Source of the DNA: Fibrobacterota bacterium
GTDB taxonomy: Bacteria > Fibrobacterota > Fibrobacteria > UBA11236
Reading direction: 5' to 3'
Assembly (NCBI GenBank): GCA_019509785.1
Contig: JAEKLQ010000087.1
Location: 1-33,563, forward strand
Length of the DNA: 33,563 nt
The translations under genes and the position numbers were made by a program. The notes beneath the pieces were generated by a model. That model ran no database searches, was not told where the DNA came from, and saw only the letters and a program-made list of their open reading frames with translations. Of the stretch, positions 8,518 through 18,192 are shown piece after piece. Each line of letters starts with the position of its first letter. The first letter of the stretch is position 1.

Positions 8518-10017
8518 CTAGCCGAGACAGATGTCTTCGATATCGGTGCTCCAGCCTTCCAATTGCTTGATGCGGGAAGGATGTTGCAGCTTCGCCAGGG
8601 CTTTCGATTCGATCTGGCGCACGCGTTCCCGCGAGATGCGGTACTTGTCGCCGATCTCCTTCAGGGTCTTCACCAAGCCGTCGTCCAGCCCGAAGCGCAT
8701 GCGCACGATGGCCTGCTCCTTGGCGTCCAGCGAAGAAAGCACCCCGTCGATCTGCTTGCGCAGCATGCGCATGTTCACGCCCTGCGAAGGCTTCTCGGCG
8801 CTCTTGTCCTCGATGAACTCGGAGAAGGTGTTGTTCTGGTCCCCGGTCACGTAATCGTCCAGGGAGATGGGATCCTGGGACACGTCCATCGCCAACTGCA
8901 CCTTCTTGACGGAACAGCCGACCTTGGTGGCCACTTCCTCGGGGTTCGGATCCTTGCCCGTGCTCTGTTGCAGCTCGCGGCAAACGCGCATCACCTTGCG
9001 CACGATGTCCAGCATGTTGGCGGGCACGCGCACCGTCTTCGCCTTGTCGGCGATGGCGCGGGTGATGCTCTGCTTGATCCACCAGGTGGCGTAGGTGGAG
9101 AACTTGTAGCCCTTGGTATAATCGAAATTCTCCACCGCGCGGATGAGGCCACTGTTGCCTTCCTGGATCAGATCGATCAACTCCAGGCCCTTGCTGGTGT
9201 AACGCTTCGCGATCGAAACCACGAGACGCACGTTGGCCTCGACGATTTCCTCTTTGGCGCGGTCGCGCACCACTTCCCATTGCCTGATCCTGCGCAGATG
9301 CTCGATCTGCTGCTCGCTGTTCCCCTGCTCTTCCTTGTACTTCCCCACCAAGCGGTCGATTTGCTTGTGGTTCAGCTTGAAGGCGATGCAATCGTTCACC
9401 AGGCGCAGTTCCAGGTTCTCGATTTCCGAGGCCAGGGCCTGCTGATCGCCCCCGTTCTCGCGCATATCCTGGTACTGGATCTGCTGTTCCTCGAGCTTGG
9501 TGTAATTCTTGCGCAGCCGCATGATGGCCGCGATGGCTTTCTCTTTCTCCGACTCGTAGACCTTGGGATCGGTCCAGGCGTCGTTATCGATTTGGAGGAT
9601 CTCCTCGATGCGCAAGTCCTCTTCGATCACCTGGCGCCCCAGGTCCAGGACGTTGGCCACCATGGGCTTGGATCGGAAGATGATGGCGCCGATGCGCTTC
9701 TGCACCTCTTCGATGCGTTTCGCGATGTTGATCTCCTCTTCGCGCGAGAGGAGGGGAACCTTGCCCACCGAGTTGAGGTAGACCCAGGTGGGGTCATTGT
9801 AACGCGCGAGCTTCTTGAGCGTGTCCGGCTTGGTCGGCTTACGCGCCTTGACCGCGAATTCCGAGACCTGCACGCGCTGGTCGACGAAGAACTGCCGTAA
9901 GGTCGCGTATTCCTCGTCCGACTTGGACAAGGCCTTGATCTGGTTTTCCGCGATGAACCCTTGCAGCTTGGCCTGCTTCTGAAGACGCCGCAGTATTTGT
10001 CCGTCCAGTTCGTTCAT
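8518..10017 (-). CDS. rpoD: Primary RNA polymerase sigma factor (sigma-70)
   Basis: A 499-residue housekeeping sigma factor. It has region 1.2 at about 73-105 ([20 protein letters not shown]) and a non-conserved region about 106-250. Region 2 lies at about 251-322 ([34 protein letters not shown]), region 3 at about 330-410, and region 4.2 at 450-482 ([21 protein letters not shown]). Residues for the -10 element (Q316, T319) and the -35 element (R463, E464, R467, Q468) are kept. In region 3.0 the residues matching E. coli H455 and E458, which read the extended -10, are N334 and D337. Region 2.3/2.4 also reads ADKAKTVR where ADQARTIR is usual. The ATG lies 4 nt after the dnaG stop with GAGG upstream, the classical dnaG-rpoD arrangement. 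A terminator follows 38 nt downstream. Confidence 0.97.
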   Translation of the reverse strand: MNELDGQILRRLQKQAKLQGFIAENQIKALSKSDEEYATLRQFFVDQRVQVSEFAVKARKPTKPDTLKKLARYNDPTWVYLNSVGKVPLLSREEEINIAKRIEEVQKRIGAIIFRSKPMVANVLDLGRQVIEEDLRIEEILQIDNDAWTDPKVYESEKEKAIAAIMRLRKNYTKLEEQQIQYQDMRENGGDQQALASEIENLELRLVNDCIAFKLNHKQIDRLVGKYKEEQGNSEQQIEHLRRIRQWEVVRDRAKEEIVEANVRLVVSIAKRYTSKGLELIDLIQEGNSGLIRAVENFDYTKGYKFSTYATWWIKQSITRAIADKAKTVRVPANMLDIVRKVMRVCRELQQSTGKDPNPEEVATKVGCSVKKVQLAMDVSQDPISLDDYVTGDQNNTFSEFIEDKSAEKPSQGVNMRMLRKQIDGVLSSLDAKEQAIVRMRFGLDDGLVKTLKEIGDKYRISRERVRQIESKALAKLQHPSRIKQLEGWSTDIEDICLG

Positions 10018-10021
10018 AGGG

Positions 10022-11848
10022 TTAACCTCTGCCTTTGGTTTGAAGCTCTAGAATGCGCTTTTTGAATTCCAGGTGCGCCGCCAAGTCGCGCTCCCGTGCC
10101 GTGCGCTCGGCCTGCTTTCGCAGCCAGCGCAATTCCAGGGCCCGCGCCAGGTCCTGGAAATGCCTACGTTCCTGTTCCGGATCCACGCCTTCGGTGATCC
10201 GCAAAGCCGCCAATGCCTCTTGTTGCGCCTGGTTCAGGCGCGTCGCGAATTCCCTGATCGAGAAGCCGCCCTGCTCTTCCACGAAGCCGAACATGTGATC
10301 CACCAGGTCCCGCACCAGATCCACCTGGAACCATTCCAACTTGATCGCGTCCAAGGCGGAATGGGCCAAGGCCGGGGAGGATATCAAGGCCTGGAGCATT
10401 TGCCATTCGGCCAGCGCCTCGTCCCGCGGACGTCCCCCGGGCACCGGGCCAGCGAAGACGGCCACCAGATCGGCCCCGCCCGCCCCGGCGTCCGCGGAAA
10501 CGTAGGCGTGCGCGCCTTGCGGGTCCCGCGCGCTGGGGCGCGCGACTTGCACCCGGATCGATTTCAAGCCGAGCTTCTTGCGCAGCTCTTCCAGGTATTG
10601 CTCCCGCACGCTGGGCGAAGGCATGGTCTGCAAGAGCGCCAGGCACTCTTTCAGGAGGCCGTCCTTCTCTTCCGGGCTCATGGCGTCGATGGGTTTGGCC
10701 GCGTAGCGCAAAAGGAAGGCTACGATATCCTCGCCTTGGGAAAAAAGTTCGCGCACCTTGTCCCCGCCGAACTTGCGGGTGAAGCTATCCGGATCTTCCG
10801 GGGAAGGCAGCACCGGCACGCGCACTTCGATTCCTTCGGACAGCAAGGGCTCCAGGCTGCGGCGCACGGCCTTGCGCCCGGGCTCGTCGCCGTCCAGGAA
10901 GAGATAGGCTTTGCGGCAGAAGCGGGACAGGATGTGGACGTGCTCTTTGGTCAGGGCGGTGCCGGAAACCGCCACCACGTTACGGATGCCCGCCTGCCAT
11001 AAGGCGAGCAAATCCATATAGCCTTCCACGATCACGACTTCGCCGGCCTTATCCATCGGGTTGCGCGCGAAGTTGAGGCCGTAGAGGACCTTGCTTTTAT
11101 GGTAGAACGCCGATTCCGGCGAGTTGACGTATTTCGGCTGATGCGGGTCCTTGGGCGCGCCTTCGACGGCCAGGATGCGGCCCCCGAATCCGATCACGTG
11201 GCCGCTGAGGTTCCAGATGGGGAAAATCAGGCGCCCGCCGAAACGGTCATAGACACGGCCCCCGGCGGTCTCGCCCAGGATGCCCGCGTCCATGAGCGCC
11301 TGGTTGGGAATCCCCTTGCCGGCGGCCCGCTTCAGCAATTTCTCGGAGGTGGGCGGCGCATAGCCCAGCTGGAACTGCTTACGCGTCTCTTCCGAAAAGC
11401 CGCGCTTCGCCAGGTATTCCAGTACCTCCGGATGCGCGGCCAATTCCTCTTGGTACAGTTGGCAGGCCAATTGATTGGCGGCCAGGGCCTGGCTCGCCTT
11501 GCCCTTATCGCCGTCGTCCTTGGAGAAGGCGATGTGCTCGGGGATGTTCACGCCGGCGCGGGCGGCCACCAGTTTCAGGGCGTCCAGGAAGTCGAGCTTC
11601 TCGTACTCCTGCACGAATTTCAGGACGTCGCCGCCGGCCCCGCAGGCGAAGCATTTGTAAATGCCCATCTGAGGCGTCACGTTCATGCTGGGGCTGCGAT
11701 CATGATGGAACGGGCACAAGCCGAGATAACGCGATCCGGCCTTCCTGAGGGGCACGTATTGCCCGATGACCTGCACGATATCGGCGTTTTCCTTCACTTG
11801 CAGGATAATGTCGCGCAAGGTGGAAGTCAGGGGAGGCTCCGATCGCAT
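10022..11848 (-). CDS. dnaG: DNA primase
   Basis: Makes RNA primers for the replisome. With the ATG at 11848 the protein has 608 residues, and the conserved block ([18 protein letters not shown]) begins at about residue 24, as in other primases. The frame stays open upstream to 12001, but that would begin at TTG, add 51 Arg/Pro-rich residues, and start at the predicted transcription start, so I reject it. The CHC2 zinc finger is C45, H48, C66, C69. The Toprim catalytic domain shows VEGYMD (E275) and LDGDEPG (D319, D321). The C-terminal third is helical and charged, matching the helicase-binding domain. It is co-transcribed with rpoD, 4 nt downstream. No rpsU is seen upstream, so the gammaproteobacterial three-gene order is not present. 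Confidence 0.96.
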   Translation of the reverse strand: MRSEPPLTSTLRDIILQVKENADIVQVIGQYVPLRKAGSRYLGLCPFHHDRSPSMNVTPQMGIYKCFACGAGGDVLKFVQEYEKLDFLDALKLVAARAGVNIPEHIAFSKDDGDKGKASQALAANQLACQLYQEELAAHPEVLEYLAKRGFSEETRKQFQLGYAPPTSEKLLKRAAGKGIPNQALMDAGILGETAGGRVYDRFGGRLIFPIWNLSGHVIGFGGRILAVEGAPKDPHQPKYVNSPESAFYHKSKVLYGLNFARNPMDKAGEVVIVEGYMDLLALWQAGIRNVVAVSGTALTKEHVHILSRFCRKAYLFLDGDEPGRKAVRRSLEPLLSEGIEVRVPVLPSPEDPDSFTRKFGGDKVRELFSQGEDIVAFLLRYAAKPIDAMSPEEKDGLLKECLALLQTMPSPSVREQYLEELRKKLGLKSIRVQVARPSARDPQGAHAYVSADAGAGGADLVAVFAGPVPGGRPRDEALAEWQMLQALISSPALAHSALDAIKLEWFQVDLVRDLVDHMFGFVEEQGGFSIREFATRLNQAQQEALAALRITEGVDPEQERRHFQDLARALELRWLRKQAERTARERDLAAHLEFKKRILELQTKGRG

Positions 11849-12006
11849 AGGGGGATAGGCATGCGCGGCGTCATGCCTTGCGGTCCCCGTCCCGATGGGA
11901 AATCGGTTTCGGGATCGATGCTCCGGATACGCACACGCAGTCCGCGTCGGCAATCCGATACCCCCTGCCCTGAGTCGAAAATAAGTGGAACTCTTCGTCA
12001 AAAGCC

Positions 12007-12036
12007 ATTATTCAATTCCCAAGGATCGCTATGCAA
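12007..12036 (-). promoter_or_regulatory. Possible promoter for dnaG-rpoD
   Basis: On the minus strand, TTGCAT (12036-12031), an 18-nt spacer and AATAAT (12012-12007) lie in an AT-rich stretch between the divergent dnaG and RmlD-like genes. Transcription from about 12000 would give a leader of about 150 nt before the dnaG ATG. Inference from consensus only. Confidence 0.4.
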
Positions 12037-12099
12037 CTTGAATTTTTTAGGCATCTTTAGGGTTTACCGATCTTACCGTTCGCATGCAGGGGAGTAGCT

Positions 12100-13185
12100 T
12101 TGCCATCCATGGGTTCCTTGTCCGAGGCTTCCCGCATCCTTGAATATAATGCCATGCCCCCCGTTTTGGTCCTCGGCGTCCCCGGCGTTCCCGGATTCAA
12201 TGCTTTCCTAGGACTGAGCGCCTATTACCCGGGTTCTGTTCTGGGCCTCGCGCCCCCCCACGTCCCGGAACTCCGGGTCCCGGAATCCCCTTGGGGCCGC
12301 AGCCTGGTGCCCGCCGATCCCGAGGATATCCATGAACTCGCGGCCGTATGCGAAGCCCATAACATCAAAACGGTAGTGGACGCCTCCGGCTGGTGCGCGC
12401 TCCGTTCCTGCGAGATGGACCCCGTCCTGGGGCGCCGTCTCAATGTCGCCATCGGCCTCAACGCCATGCGCGTCGCCCGGGATCGGGGGGCCCGCCTCAT
12501 CCGCTTGTCGACCGATCTCGTCTTCGACGGCAACCCGCGCCGAGTCGCGGACGGGACGATGGCGTTGGGAAACTATCGCGAAGATGATTTTGTCAACCCT
12601 GTCACGGTTTATGGCAAATTGATGGCGGAAGCGGAAGCGGCCATCCTGGAGGGCTACCCGGAAACCCCGGTGCTGCGCGTCGCCTTGCCCATGGGCCCTT
12701 CCCTGAACGGCCATGCCGGGGCCATCGATTGGATTGAATCCCGCTTCCGAAAGGGCAAACCCGCGACCCTCTATTTCGACGAAGTGCGGAGCAACCTTTA
12801 CGCCCAGGATCTGACGAGGGTGATCGCCGCGTTCTGCGAAAACGATGCGAGCGGCATTTGGCACGTAGGCGGCCCGCTCCCCTTAAGCCTGTATCGCATC
12901 GCCCAGGTCATCAATCGCCTGGGGAATTATCCGCCGGAATTGCTGATGGGCTGCCCGCGCGCCGCGGCCGGCCCCGTGCCTCCGCGCGCCGGTGACGTTT
13001 CCATGGACACGTCCAAGCTGCTAAGCCTCCTCGGCGATAATGCCATCAACCCCTGGCCGTTCCATCCCGCGCACGTACCCGCCGACGACGGCTGGCATGG
13101 CCGGCGGGATCGGGCCTTCCCTCCCGACGCCATCGCGCGGTACCTGTGCGGGTACGGAACGGCTATCCCCGGGGTGGTTTTTTAA
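12100..13185 (+). CDS. RmlD-like NAD(P)-dependent sugar-nucleotide reductase (extended SDR)
   Basis: A 361-residue protein of the dTDP-4-dehydrorhamnose reductase branch of extended short-chain dehydrogenases. The Rossmann Gly motif is GVPGVPG at about residues 26-32. The family strand LIRLSTDLVFDGN is clear, followed by a proline-valine block that leads into the active-site Tyr171. The catalytic YxxxK is altered: Y171-G-K-L-M175, with Met at the Lys position and a Lys two residues earlier. The start is probably TTG at 12100, since AGGGGAG (12088-12094) lies 5 nt upstream. The ATG at 12109 or the Met at 12154, just before the Rossmann strand, are alternatives. Neighbours are dnaG (divergent) and alaS (57 nt downstream), and no other rhamnose gene is seen, so the substrate cannot be inferred from context. 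The fold is firm; rhamnose synthesis itself is doubtful. Confidence 0.78.
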   Translation: MPSMGSLSEASRILEYNAMPPVLVLGVPGVPGFNAFLGLSAYYPGSVLGLAPPHVPELRVPESPWGRSLVPADPEDIHELAAVCEAHNIKTVVDASGWCALRSCEMDPVLGRRLNVAIGLNAMRVARDRGARLIRLSTDLVFDGNPRRVADGTMALGNYREDDFVNPVTVYGKLMAEAEAAILEGYPETPVLRVALPMGPSLNGHAGAIDWIESRFRKGKPATLYFDEVRSNLYAQDLTRVIAAFCENDASGIWHVGGPLPLSLYRIAQVINRLGNYPPELLMGCPRAAAGPVPPRAGDVSMDTSKLLSLLGDNAINPWPFHPAHVPADDGWHGRRDRAFPPDAIARYLCGYGTAIPGVVF

Positions 13186-13242
13186 CTAAATTCCCCCCGT
13201 TCGCGTCGTTAATAGCCTCCTTGGAAACGGGTTCAGCAGAGC

Positions 13243-15951
13243 ATGACCACAGCATCGAATTCAGCGCCGGCCAACGGCTTCGGCATCCCATTCCTGACCG
13301 GCAAGCAGATCCGCCAGGGCTTCATCGATTTCTTCATCTCCAAAGGCCATGTCTACGTGCCCTCGGCGCCCGTGGTTCCCCACGACGATCCCACCCTGCT
13401 CTTCACGAATGCGGGCATGAACCAATTCAAATCCGCCCTGCTCGGCGACAATCGCGAGGGCTGGAAGCGGGTGGCGAACTCGCAGAAGTGCATCCGCGTT
13501 TCCGGCAAGCACAATGATCTGGACGAGGTCGGGCGCGACACCTACCACCACACCTTTTTCGAAATGCTCGGGAACTGGTCCTTCGGCGACTATTACAAGA
13601 AGGACGCCATCCGCTGGTCCTGGGAACTCTTGACCGAAGTCTGGAAGTTGCCCAAGGATCGCCTCTTCGCCACCATCTACCAGGACGACGACGAGTCCGA
13701 AGCCCTGTGGAAATCCGAAACCGACATCCCCCATGACCGTATCATGCGCTTCGGGGCCAAATCCAATTTCTGGGAGATGGGCGACGTCGGGCCCTGCGGC
13801 CCCTGCACGGAAATCCATTTCGACATGGGCGACCCGGCCACCCGCGAGGCCACCTACAAGGATCCCATCCAGGGCGTGAACGGGCCCAACGCCCGCTACA
13901 TCGAACTGTGGAACAACGTCTTCATGCAGAGCGAACGCCTGCAGAACGGCGACCTGAAGCCGCTCAAGAACCAGAACGTGGATACGGGCATGGGCTTCGA
14001 GCGCGTGGTCTCGGTGATCCAAGGCAGCGGCTCCAACTACGAGACCGACGTGTTCCAGCCCATCATCGGGAAGATCGCTTCCCTTTCCGGAGTCGCCTAC
14101 TCCAAGGGCCCCGAAGGCACGCCCCACCGCGTCATGGCCGATCATCTACGCGCCCTGTCCTTCGCCATCGCCGACGGCGCTACTCCCGGCAACGAAGGCC
14201 GCGGCTACGTACTCCGCCGCATCCTTCGCCGCGGCAGCCGCTTCGCCCGCAACTTAGGGCAACGCGAACCCTTCATCTGCAAGCTGGTCGCAACCCTGGC
14301 CGAAACCATGGGCGATGCATATCCCGAACTGGCGCAGCGCCGGTCCTATATCGAGCAAGTGATCAGTGTCGAAGAAGAGCGGTTCATGCGGACCCTGGAC
14401 CAGGGCCTGGACCGCTTCGCCAAAATCGCCGCCGAGACCAAGAGCAAGAACTCGCCCGCCATCGGCGGCGCCGAAGTGTTCACCTTGTACGATACCTACG
14501 GCTTCCCCGTCGATCTCACGCGGGTGTTGGCCGAAGAGCAGGGCCTCACCATCGACGAGGCCGGCTATACCAAGCATATGGAGGAACAGCGCGAACGCGC
14601 GCGCGGGGCCGCCAAGTTCGACGGGAGTTTCGCCAGCGACGAGGGCTGGACCCTGCTCTCCCCCACCTTGGACACCGAGTTCATCGGCTACGAAACGCTG
14701 GCGGCCGAGGTTTCGGCCCGCCGTTTCCGCGAGCATGGCGACCAAATCCTGGTGGTACTCGACAAGACCCCGTTCTACGCCGAGGCTGGCGGACAGGTGG
14801 GCGACTCCGGCACCCTCACCGGCAAGCCCGGTCCTACGGGCCAGCCCGCGATCGAGCTCAAGGTGGTCGATACCGTGAAGGTGTTCGACATGATCGTGCA
14901 CAAGTGCGAATTGCTGGGCGGCATCCTTTCCGCCGATACCATGAAATCGCTCTCAGCCAAGGTGGACGGCGAAGGACGTTTCCGCACCGTGCGGAATCAT
15001 AGCGCTACCCATCTGCTGCATTCGGCGCTGCGCAAGGTGCTGGGCTCCCATGTTCAGCAACAGGGCTCGCGGGTGGCGCCGGATTCCCTCCGCTTCGACT
15101 TCACGCATTTCCAGGCCATGACCCCTGAGGAAATCCGCCGCGTCGAATACGAGGTCAATCTCCGCATCGAAGAGAACCATCCTATCCGTTATGCCGTCCA
15201 CGGCATCGAGGAAGCTAAGAAGATGGGGGCCATGGCCCTGTTCGGCGAGAAGTACGGCGACCGCGTCCGCGTCATCACCATGGGGGAGGTGAGCATGGAA
15301 CTGTGCGGCGGCACCCACGCCCGGGCCACCGGGGACATCGGTTTCCTGAAGATCGTATCCGAAAGCTCGATCGCCTCGGGAGTGCGCCGCATCGAAGCCG
15401 TAACCGGCCTGGGCGCTCTGGAGTTGGCCCAGAAGCAGCAGATCACCCTCGCCGAAGTGGGCAAGGTCTTCAAGGCCAAGCCCGGCCAGGAAATCGAACG
15501 GGCGGTAGAAGCCACGGCCAAGATCAAGACTTTGGAAAAAGAAGTACTGGAACTGCGGCAGGCCCAGGCGCGTTTGCAAGCCCTGGCCTTGGTGGCCGAA
15601 AAAGGCAAGACCATGAACGGGGCGACGGTACTCGTGCACAAACTGGACGAGAAGACGTACCCGAAGGAGAGCGTTGCGCATCTGGTGGACGGCCTGGCCG
15701 CCCACTTGCGGAACGGCGTGGCCGTACTGACCCAGACCTCCGGCGATTCGCTTTCGATTTACGCCGTAGCGGGCAAGGAGGCCCAGGCCAAGGTGAAGGC
15801 CGGCGATCTCATCAAGGCCATCGGGCCGATTGCCGACGCGCGCGGCGGGGGCAAGCCGGACCGGGCCCAAGCGGGCTCCAAATCGCCTGAAAAGGAAACG
15901 CTGGTCCTGGCCGAAGCCGAGAAGTACCTTAAGCAAGCCCTGGGAGGATGA
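13243..15951 (+). CDS. alaS: Alanyl-tRNA synthetase
   Basis: Charges tRNA-Ala. The 902 residues are close to the usual bacterial length. The N-terminal class II catalytic domain begins at about residue 20 (IRQGFIDFFISKGH, LLFTNAGMNQF, NTGMGFERV-like block). The editing domain carries the zinc/hydrolase residues H586 and H590 (HSATH) and C688 and H692 (CGGTH). A coiled-coil stretch and the C-Ala domain complete the protein, ending ARGGGKPDRAQAGS. The ATG at 13243 has no clear Shine-Dalgarno. The stop TGA overlaps the start of the GGGP synthase gene by 4 nt (ATGA), so the two are translationally coupled. Confidence 0.98.
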   Translation: MTTASNSAPANGFGIPFLTGKQIRQGFIDFFISKGHVYVPSAPVVPHDDPTLLFTNAGMNQFKSALLGDNREGWKRVANSQKCIRVSGKHNDLDEVGRDTYHHTFFEMLGNWSFGDYYKKDAIRWSWELLTEVWKLPKDRLFATIYQDDDESEALWKSETDIPHDRIMRFGAKSNFWEMGDVGPCGPCTEIHFDMGDPATREATYKDPIQGVNGPNARYIELWNNVFMQSERLQNGDLKPLKNQNVDTGMGFERVVSVIQGSGSNYETDVFQPIIGKIASLSGVAYSKGPEGTPHRVMADHLRALSFAIADGATPGNEGRGYVLRRILRRGSRFARNLGQREPFICKLVATLAETMGDAYPELAQRRSYIEQVISVEEERFMRTLDQGLDRFAKIAAETKSKNSPAIGGAEVFTLYDTYGFPVDLTRVLAEEQGLTIDEAGYTKHMEEQRERARGAAKFDGSFASDEGWTLLSPTLDTEFIGYETLAAEVSARRFREHGDQILVVLDKTPFYAEAGGQVGDSGTLTGKPGPTGQPAIELKVVDTVKVFDMIVHKCELLGGILSADTMKSLSAKVDGEGRFRTVRNHSATHLLHSALRKVLGSHVQQQGSRVAPDSLRFDFTHFQAMTPEEIRRVEYEVNLRIEENHPIRYAVHGIEEAKKMGAMALFGEKYGDRVRVITMGEVSMELCGGTHARATGDIGFLKIVSESSIASGVRRIEAVTGLGALELAQKQQITLAEVGKVFKAKPGQEIERAVEATAKIKTLEKEVLELRQAQARLQALALVAEKGKTMNGATVLVHKLDEKTYPKESVAHLVDGLAAHLRNGVAVLTQTSGDSLSIYAVAGKEAQAKVKAGDLIKAIGPIADARGGGKPDRAQAGSKSPEKETLVLAEAEKYLKQALGG

Positions 15952-16703
15952 TGCAAGCCGGTCCGATCGAAAACCGCCTGGTCCAAAGCCTCGAGAAGGC
16001 CCGCAGCCTCTTTTTCGTGCTGCTCGATCCGGATTCCGATTCGGCCGATGGCATCATCGAATCGGGCCTTCGCGCCGCCAAGCACGGCGCCGACGCCCTC
16101 CTCCTGGGCGGCTCCTTCGTGGGCAATCCCAACTTCATGCGCATCGCCCAGGGGATCAAGAAGGAAACCCAGGTCCCGGTGATCCTGTTCCCCGGCGGCT
16201 GCTCCCACGTTACCCCCGGCCCGGACGCCATCCTCTTTACCACCTTGATCAGCGGTCGCAATCCCCAGTACCTCATCGACGAGCAGGTGAAAGGCGCCGT
16301 GCTGGTGCGCGGCCTCAAGATGGAAGCCATCCCCACCGCCTACCTCTTGATCGAATCGGGCCGCACCACCGCGGTCGAATTCATCAGTAACACCCGCCCC
16401 ATCCCGTCCGATAAGCCCGCCATCGCGGCCGCGCACGCCATGGCCGCCGAACTGATGGGACAGCGCTGGGTTTACCTGGAAGCGGGCTCGGGCGCCCTCA
16501 ATGCCGTACCAACGAAGATGGTGCAAGCCGTGCGCGCCTCCGTGCAGATGAAGGTGATCGTGGGAGGCGGCATCCGCACGCCCGAGCAGGCGCAGGAACG
16601 CGCGGAAGCGGGAGCGCATGCCATCGTGGTGGGGAACCACTTCGAGTCCAACCAGGACGAAGGGCTAATCAAGGCTTTCGTCCAAGCCGTTCACGGCAAG
16701 TGA
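15948..16703 (+). CDS. Geranylgeranylglyceryl-phosphate synthase-type prenyltransferase (GGGPS/PcrB family)
   Basis: A 251-residue TIM-barrel prenyltransferase. Family members join a polyprenyl diphosphate to sn-glycerol-1-phosphate through an ether bond, the first committed step of archaeal-type lipids. Seen in the sequence: LLDPDSD at 25-31, GADALLLGGSF, PVILFPGG, the substrate-binding YLEAGSGA at about 182-189, and the phosphate-binding GGGIRTPEQA. The length and YLEAGSGA suit the group II enzymes of archaea and FCB bacteria rather than the shorter Bacillus PcrB. Two consecutive ATGs (15948, 15951) follow GGGAGG directly, and the second has the better spacing. The first overlaps the alaS stop. 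No other ether-lipid gene (G1P dehydrogenase, DGGGP synthase) is in the window. The family is firm; prenyl chain length and lipid fate are unknown. Confidence 0.9.
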   Translation: MMQAGPIENRLVQSLEKARSLFFVLLDPDSDSADGIIESGLRAAKHGADALLLGGSFVGNPNFMRIAQGIKKETQVPVILFPGGCSHVTPGPDAILFTTLISGRNPQYLIDEQVKGAVLVRGLKMEAIPTAYLLIESGRTTAVEFISNTRPIPSDKPAIAAAHAMAAELMGQRWVYLEAGSGALNAVPTKMVQAVRASVQMKVIVGGGIRTPEQAQERAEAGAHAIVVGNHFESNQDEGLIKAFVQAVHGK

Positions 16704-18118
16704 GATAAACGGAATAACGGCAGGGTCGCAGGCCAGTAACCCGTTAGCTCCGGAGGATGAAACCTCCCCAAAGCATCGAATCCGCTTCCGTGCCACCCAG
16801 GTCCGGAACGACGCCTGCGAATGCCGGGGCGAATGCCTACCGTCTCGAAATCGGGCGCCAGTTTGATCATCGGGAATATCACTTCGCCGTTGAAGAAAGC
16901 GCCTACGAGGATCCCGCCCCCATCGCCGGCCGGTCTGAAATAGGCCGGAGCCCCCGACACGCCCGGAACCTGAATCTCCTTCTGATCCCCGTTCGGATAC
17001 TGGACGAAGAGAAACGGCGCGTTGCCGTGGCAGTCGGACCAAGCCACTAAGTTCCCATGCCCATCAGGCACGGTCGGTAATGTCCCGCAGCGCGTACTGA
17101 AATCCGTCCTGGCGTGGGAGGCGGCGGGTACGGTGCCGGGTTCCTCCGGCGACCAGAGCAATTCCAGGTAATGGGAGGCCAGATAAGGGCCAGGATCATC
17201 GCGGATATCGTCGGACCAGTCGTGCAGCAGGACTGTTAGCATCCCATCGGGACGGAGCCCCAGATTTTCGATTTCGTGGTCTTGAGAGACTGATGTCCAG
17301 GTGCTTGCCTCATGCCCGGATCCGCTGTGGACCGAACGAATGAGAGGATAGCCCGACCGGGCCACGATTTTCCCGTCTTGGCGCACGCGGAACAAGGTCA
17401 AGGTATCGCTCGACAGGACCTGGTTCGGATCCATGGGCGCCGGGTTCGCCAAGACCAAACCGAGAAGCCTTTCCTCGCCGTTGCCATAAGGGATGGCGCT
17501 GATGGGATTGGGGAAGAAGACGCTGTTCGGAAGCAATACCCTTCCGCCGAGCGGAACCAGGATAAAGCTTCCGGGAACACCTTTACTGGTCACATCCTGC
17601 AGAAGGGCGGTATCCTGATCCGCTCCTTTAATCCAGGATACGGCCATCCATATGGAGCCCATCGGGAGAATCGCGCGCACGCTCGATGACCCGGGCCTCG
17701 TCTCCAATCCGGCCCGCGATATTTCGGTTCCATTCGAATCCAGATGCACGACCATCGGGCGCTTGATAGTCGATGCGGTATCGGAGGCAGAATCCCTAAC
17801 GGCCAGGTAGCCGCCTTCGACGAATGCGATGGGACGGCCCAAGGGGATTTGGTCCTGGAGTATGCCATAGGCATTGTATCTAAGGAGAGTCGTTAAATTC
17901 GTTTCGCCCGAATACTTGATTCCCGCGAATCCCGATCCGAGGGCGAAGGCGGTATCCATTTGATAGAGCGGATCGTGCATATGCGGAGGTCCGGTCAGAT
18001 CCTGCCTCCAAAGCACGTTCCCGCTGGTATCGAAACCGACGCCCCAGGAACCCCCTTCCGCAAGCGCGAGATATCCTCTCCCGGGGAATTCGAATGCCTG
18101 CTTGAAATTTGGAACCAT
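16691..18118 (-). CDS. Unknown protein with beta-propeller-like repeats, probably frameshifted near its 3' end
   Basis: No family recognised. With the ATG at 18118 the frame runs 475 residues. It is rich in Gly, Asp and aromatics, with strand-turn-strand units such as GYLALAEGGSWGVGFDTSGN and GNLVAWSDCHGNAPFLFVQY that suggest a beta-propeller. No signal peptide or lipobox is visible, and no Shine-Dalgarno stands before the ATG. The reading frame continues upstream to 18244 inside the PAS-AraC gene (a GTG at 18151 is another option), so the 5' end may be damaged. The last 45 residues look non-coding (Arg-rich GIRRRRSGPGWHG) and overlap the convergent GGGPS gene by 13 nt. Another frame from about 16825 reads VVPDLGGTEADSMLWGGF and stops at 16744, before the neighbour. 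A one-base error or mutation near 16820-16830 is therefore likely. Base composition is a little less GC-rich than the operons around it. Confidence 0.6.
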   Translation of the reverse strand: MVPNFKQAFEFPGRGYLALAEGGSWGVGFDTSGNVLWRQDLTGPPHMHDPLYQMDTAFALGSGFAGIKYSGETNLTTLLRYNAYGILQDQIPLGRPIAFVEGGYLAVRDSASDTASTIKRPMVVHLDSNGTEISRAGLETRPGSSSVRAILPMGSIWMAVSWIKGADQDTALLQDVTSKGVPGSFILVPLGGRVLLPNSVFFPNPISAIPYGNGEERLLGLVLANPAPMDPNQVLSSDTLTLFRVRQDGKIVARSGYPLIRSVHSGSGHEASTWTSVSQDHEIENLGLRPDGMLTVLLHDWSDDIRDDPGPYLASHYLELLWSPEEPGTVPAASHARTDFSTRCGTLPTVPDGHGNLVAWSDCHGNAPFLFVQYPNGDQKEIQVPGVSGAPAYFRPAGDGGGILVGAFFNGEVIFPMIKLAPDFETVGIRPGIRRRRSGPGWHGSGFDALGRFHPPELTGYWPATLPLFRLSHLP

Positions 18119-18192
18119 TCCGACTGTTCGCGGATGAATACCGCTCTTCACTGCGCATTTTCTTTGGCTTCGGCTGTCACGCAAGCGCCCTC

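Noticed and set aside
8563-9900. Plus-strand open frame of 445 codons across rpoD
   Set aside because: Antisense to the unmistakable sigma-70 gene; no family features.
10073-11002. Plus-strand open frame across dnaG
   Set aside because: Antisense to the Toprim and helical regions of primase.
11849-12001. TTG start of dnaG at 12001
   Set aside because: Would place the start at the predicted transcription start and add 51 Arg/Pro-rich residues outside the primase fold.
13261-14145. Minus-strand open frame inside alaS
   Set aside because: Shadow of alaS; Gly/Val/His-rich composition typical of the opposite strand of high-GC genes.
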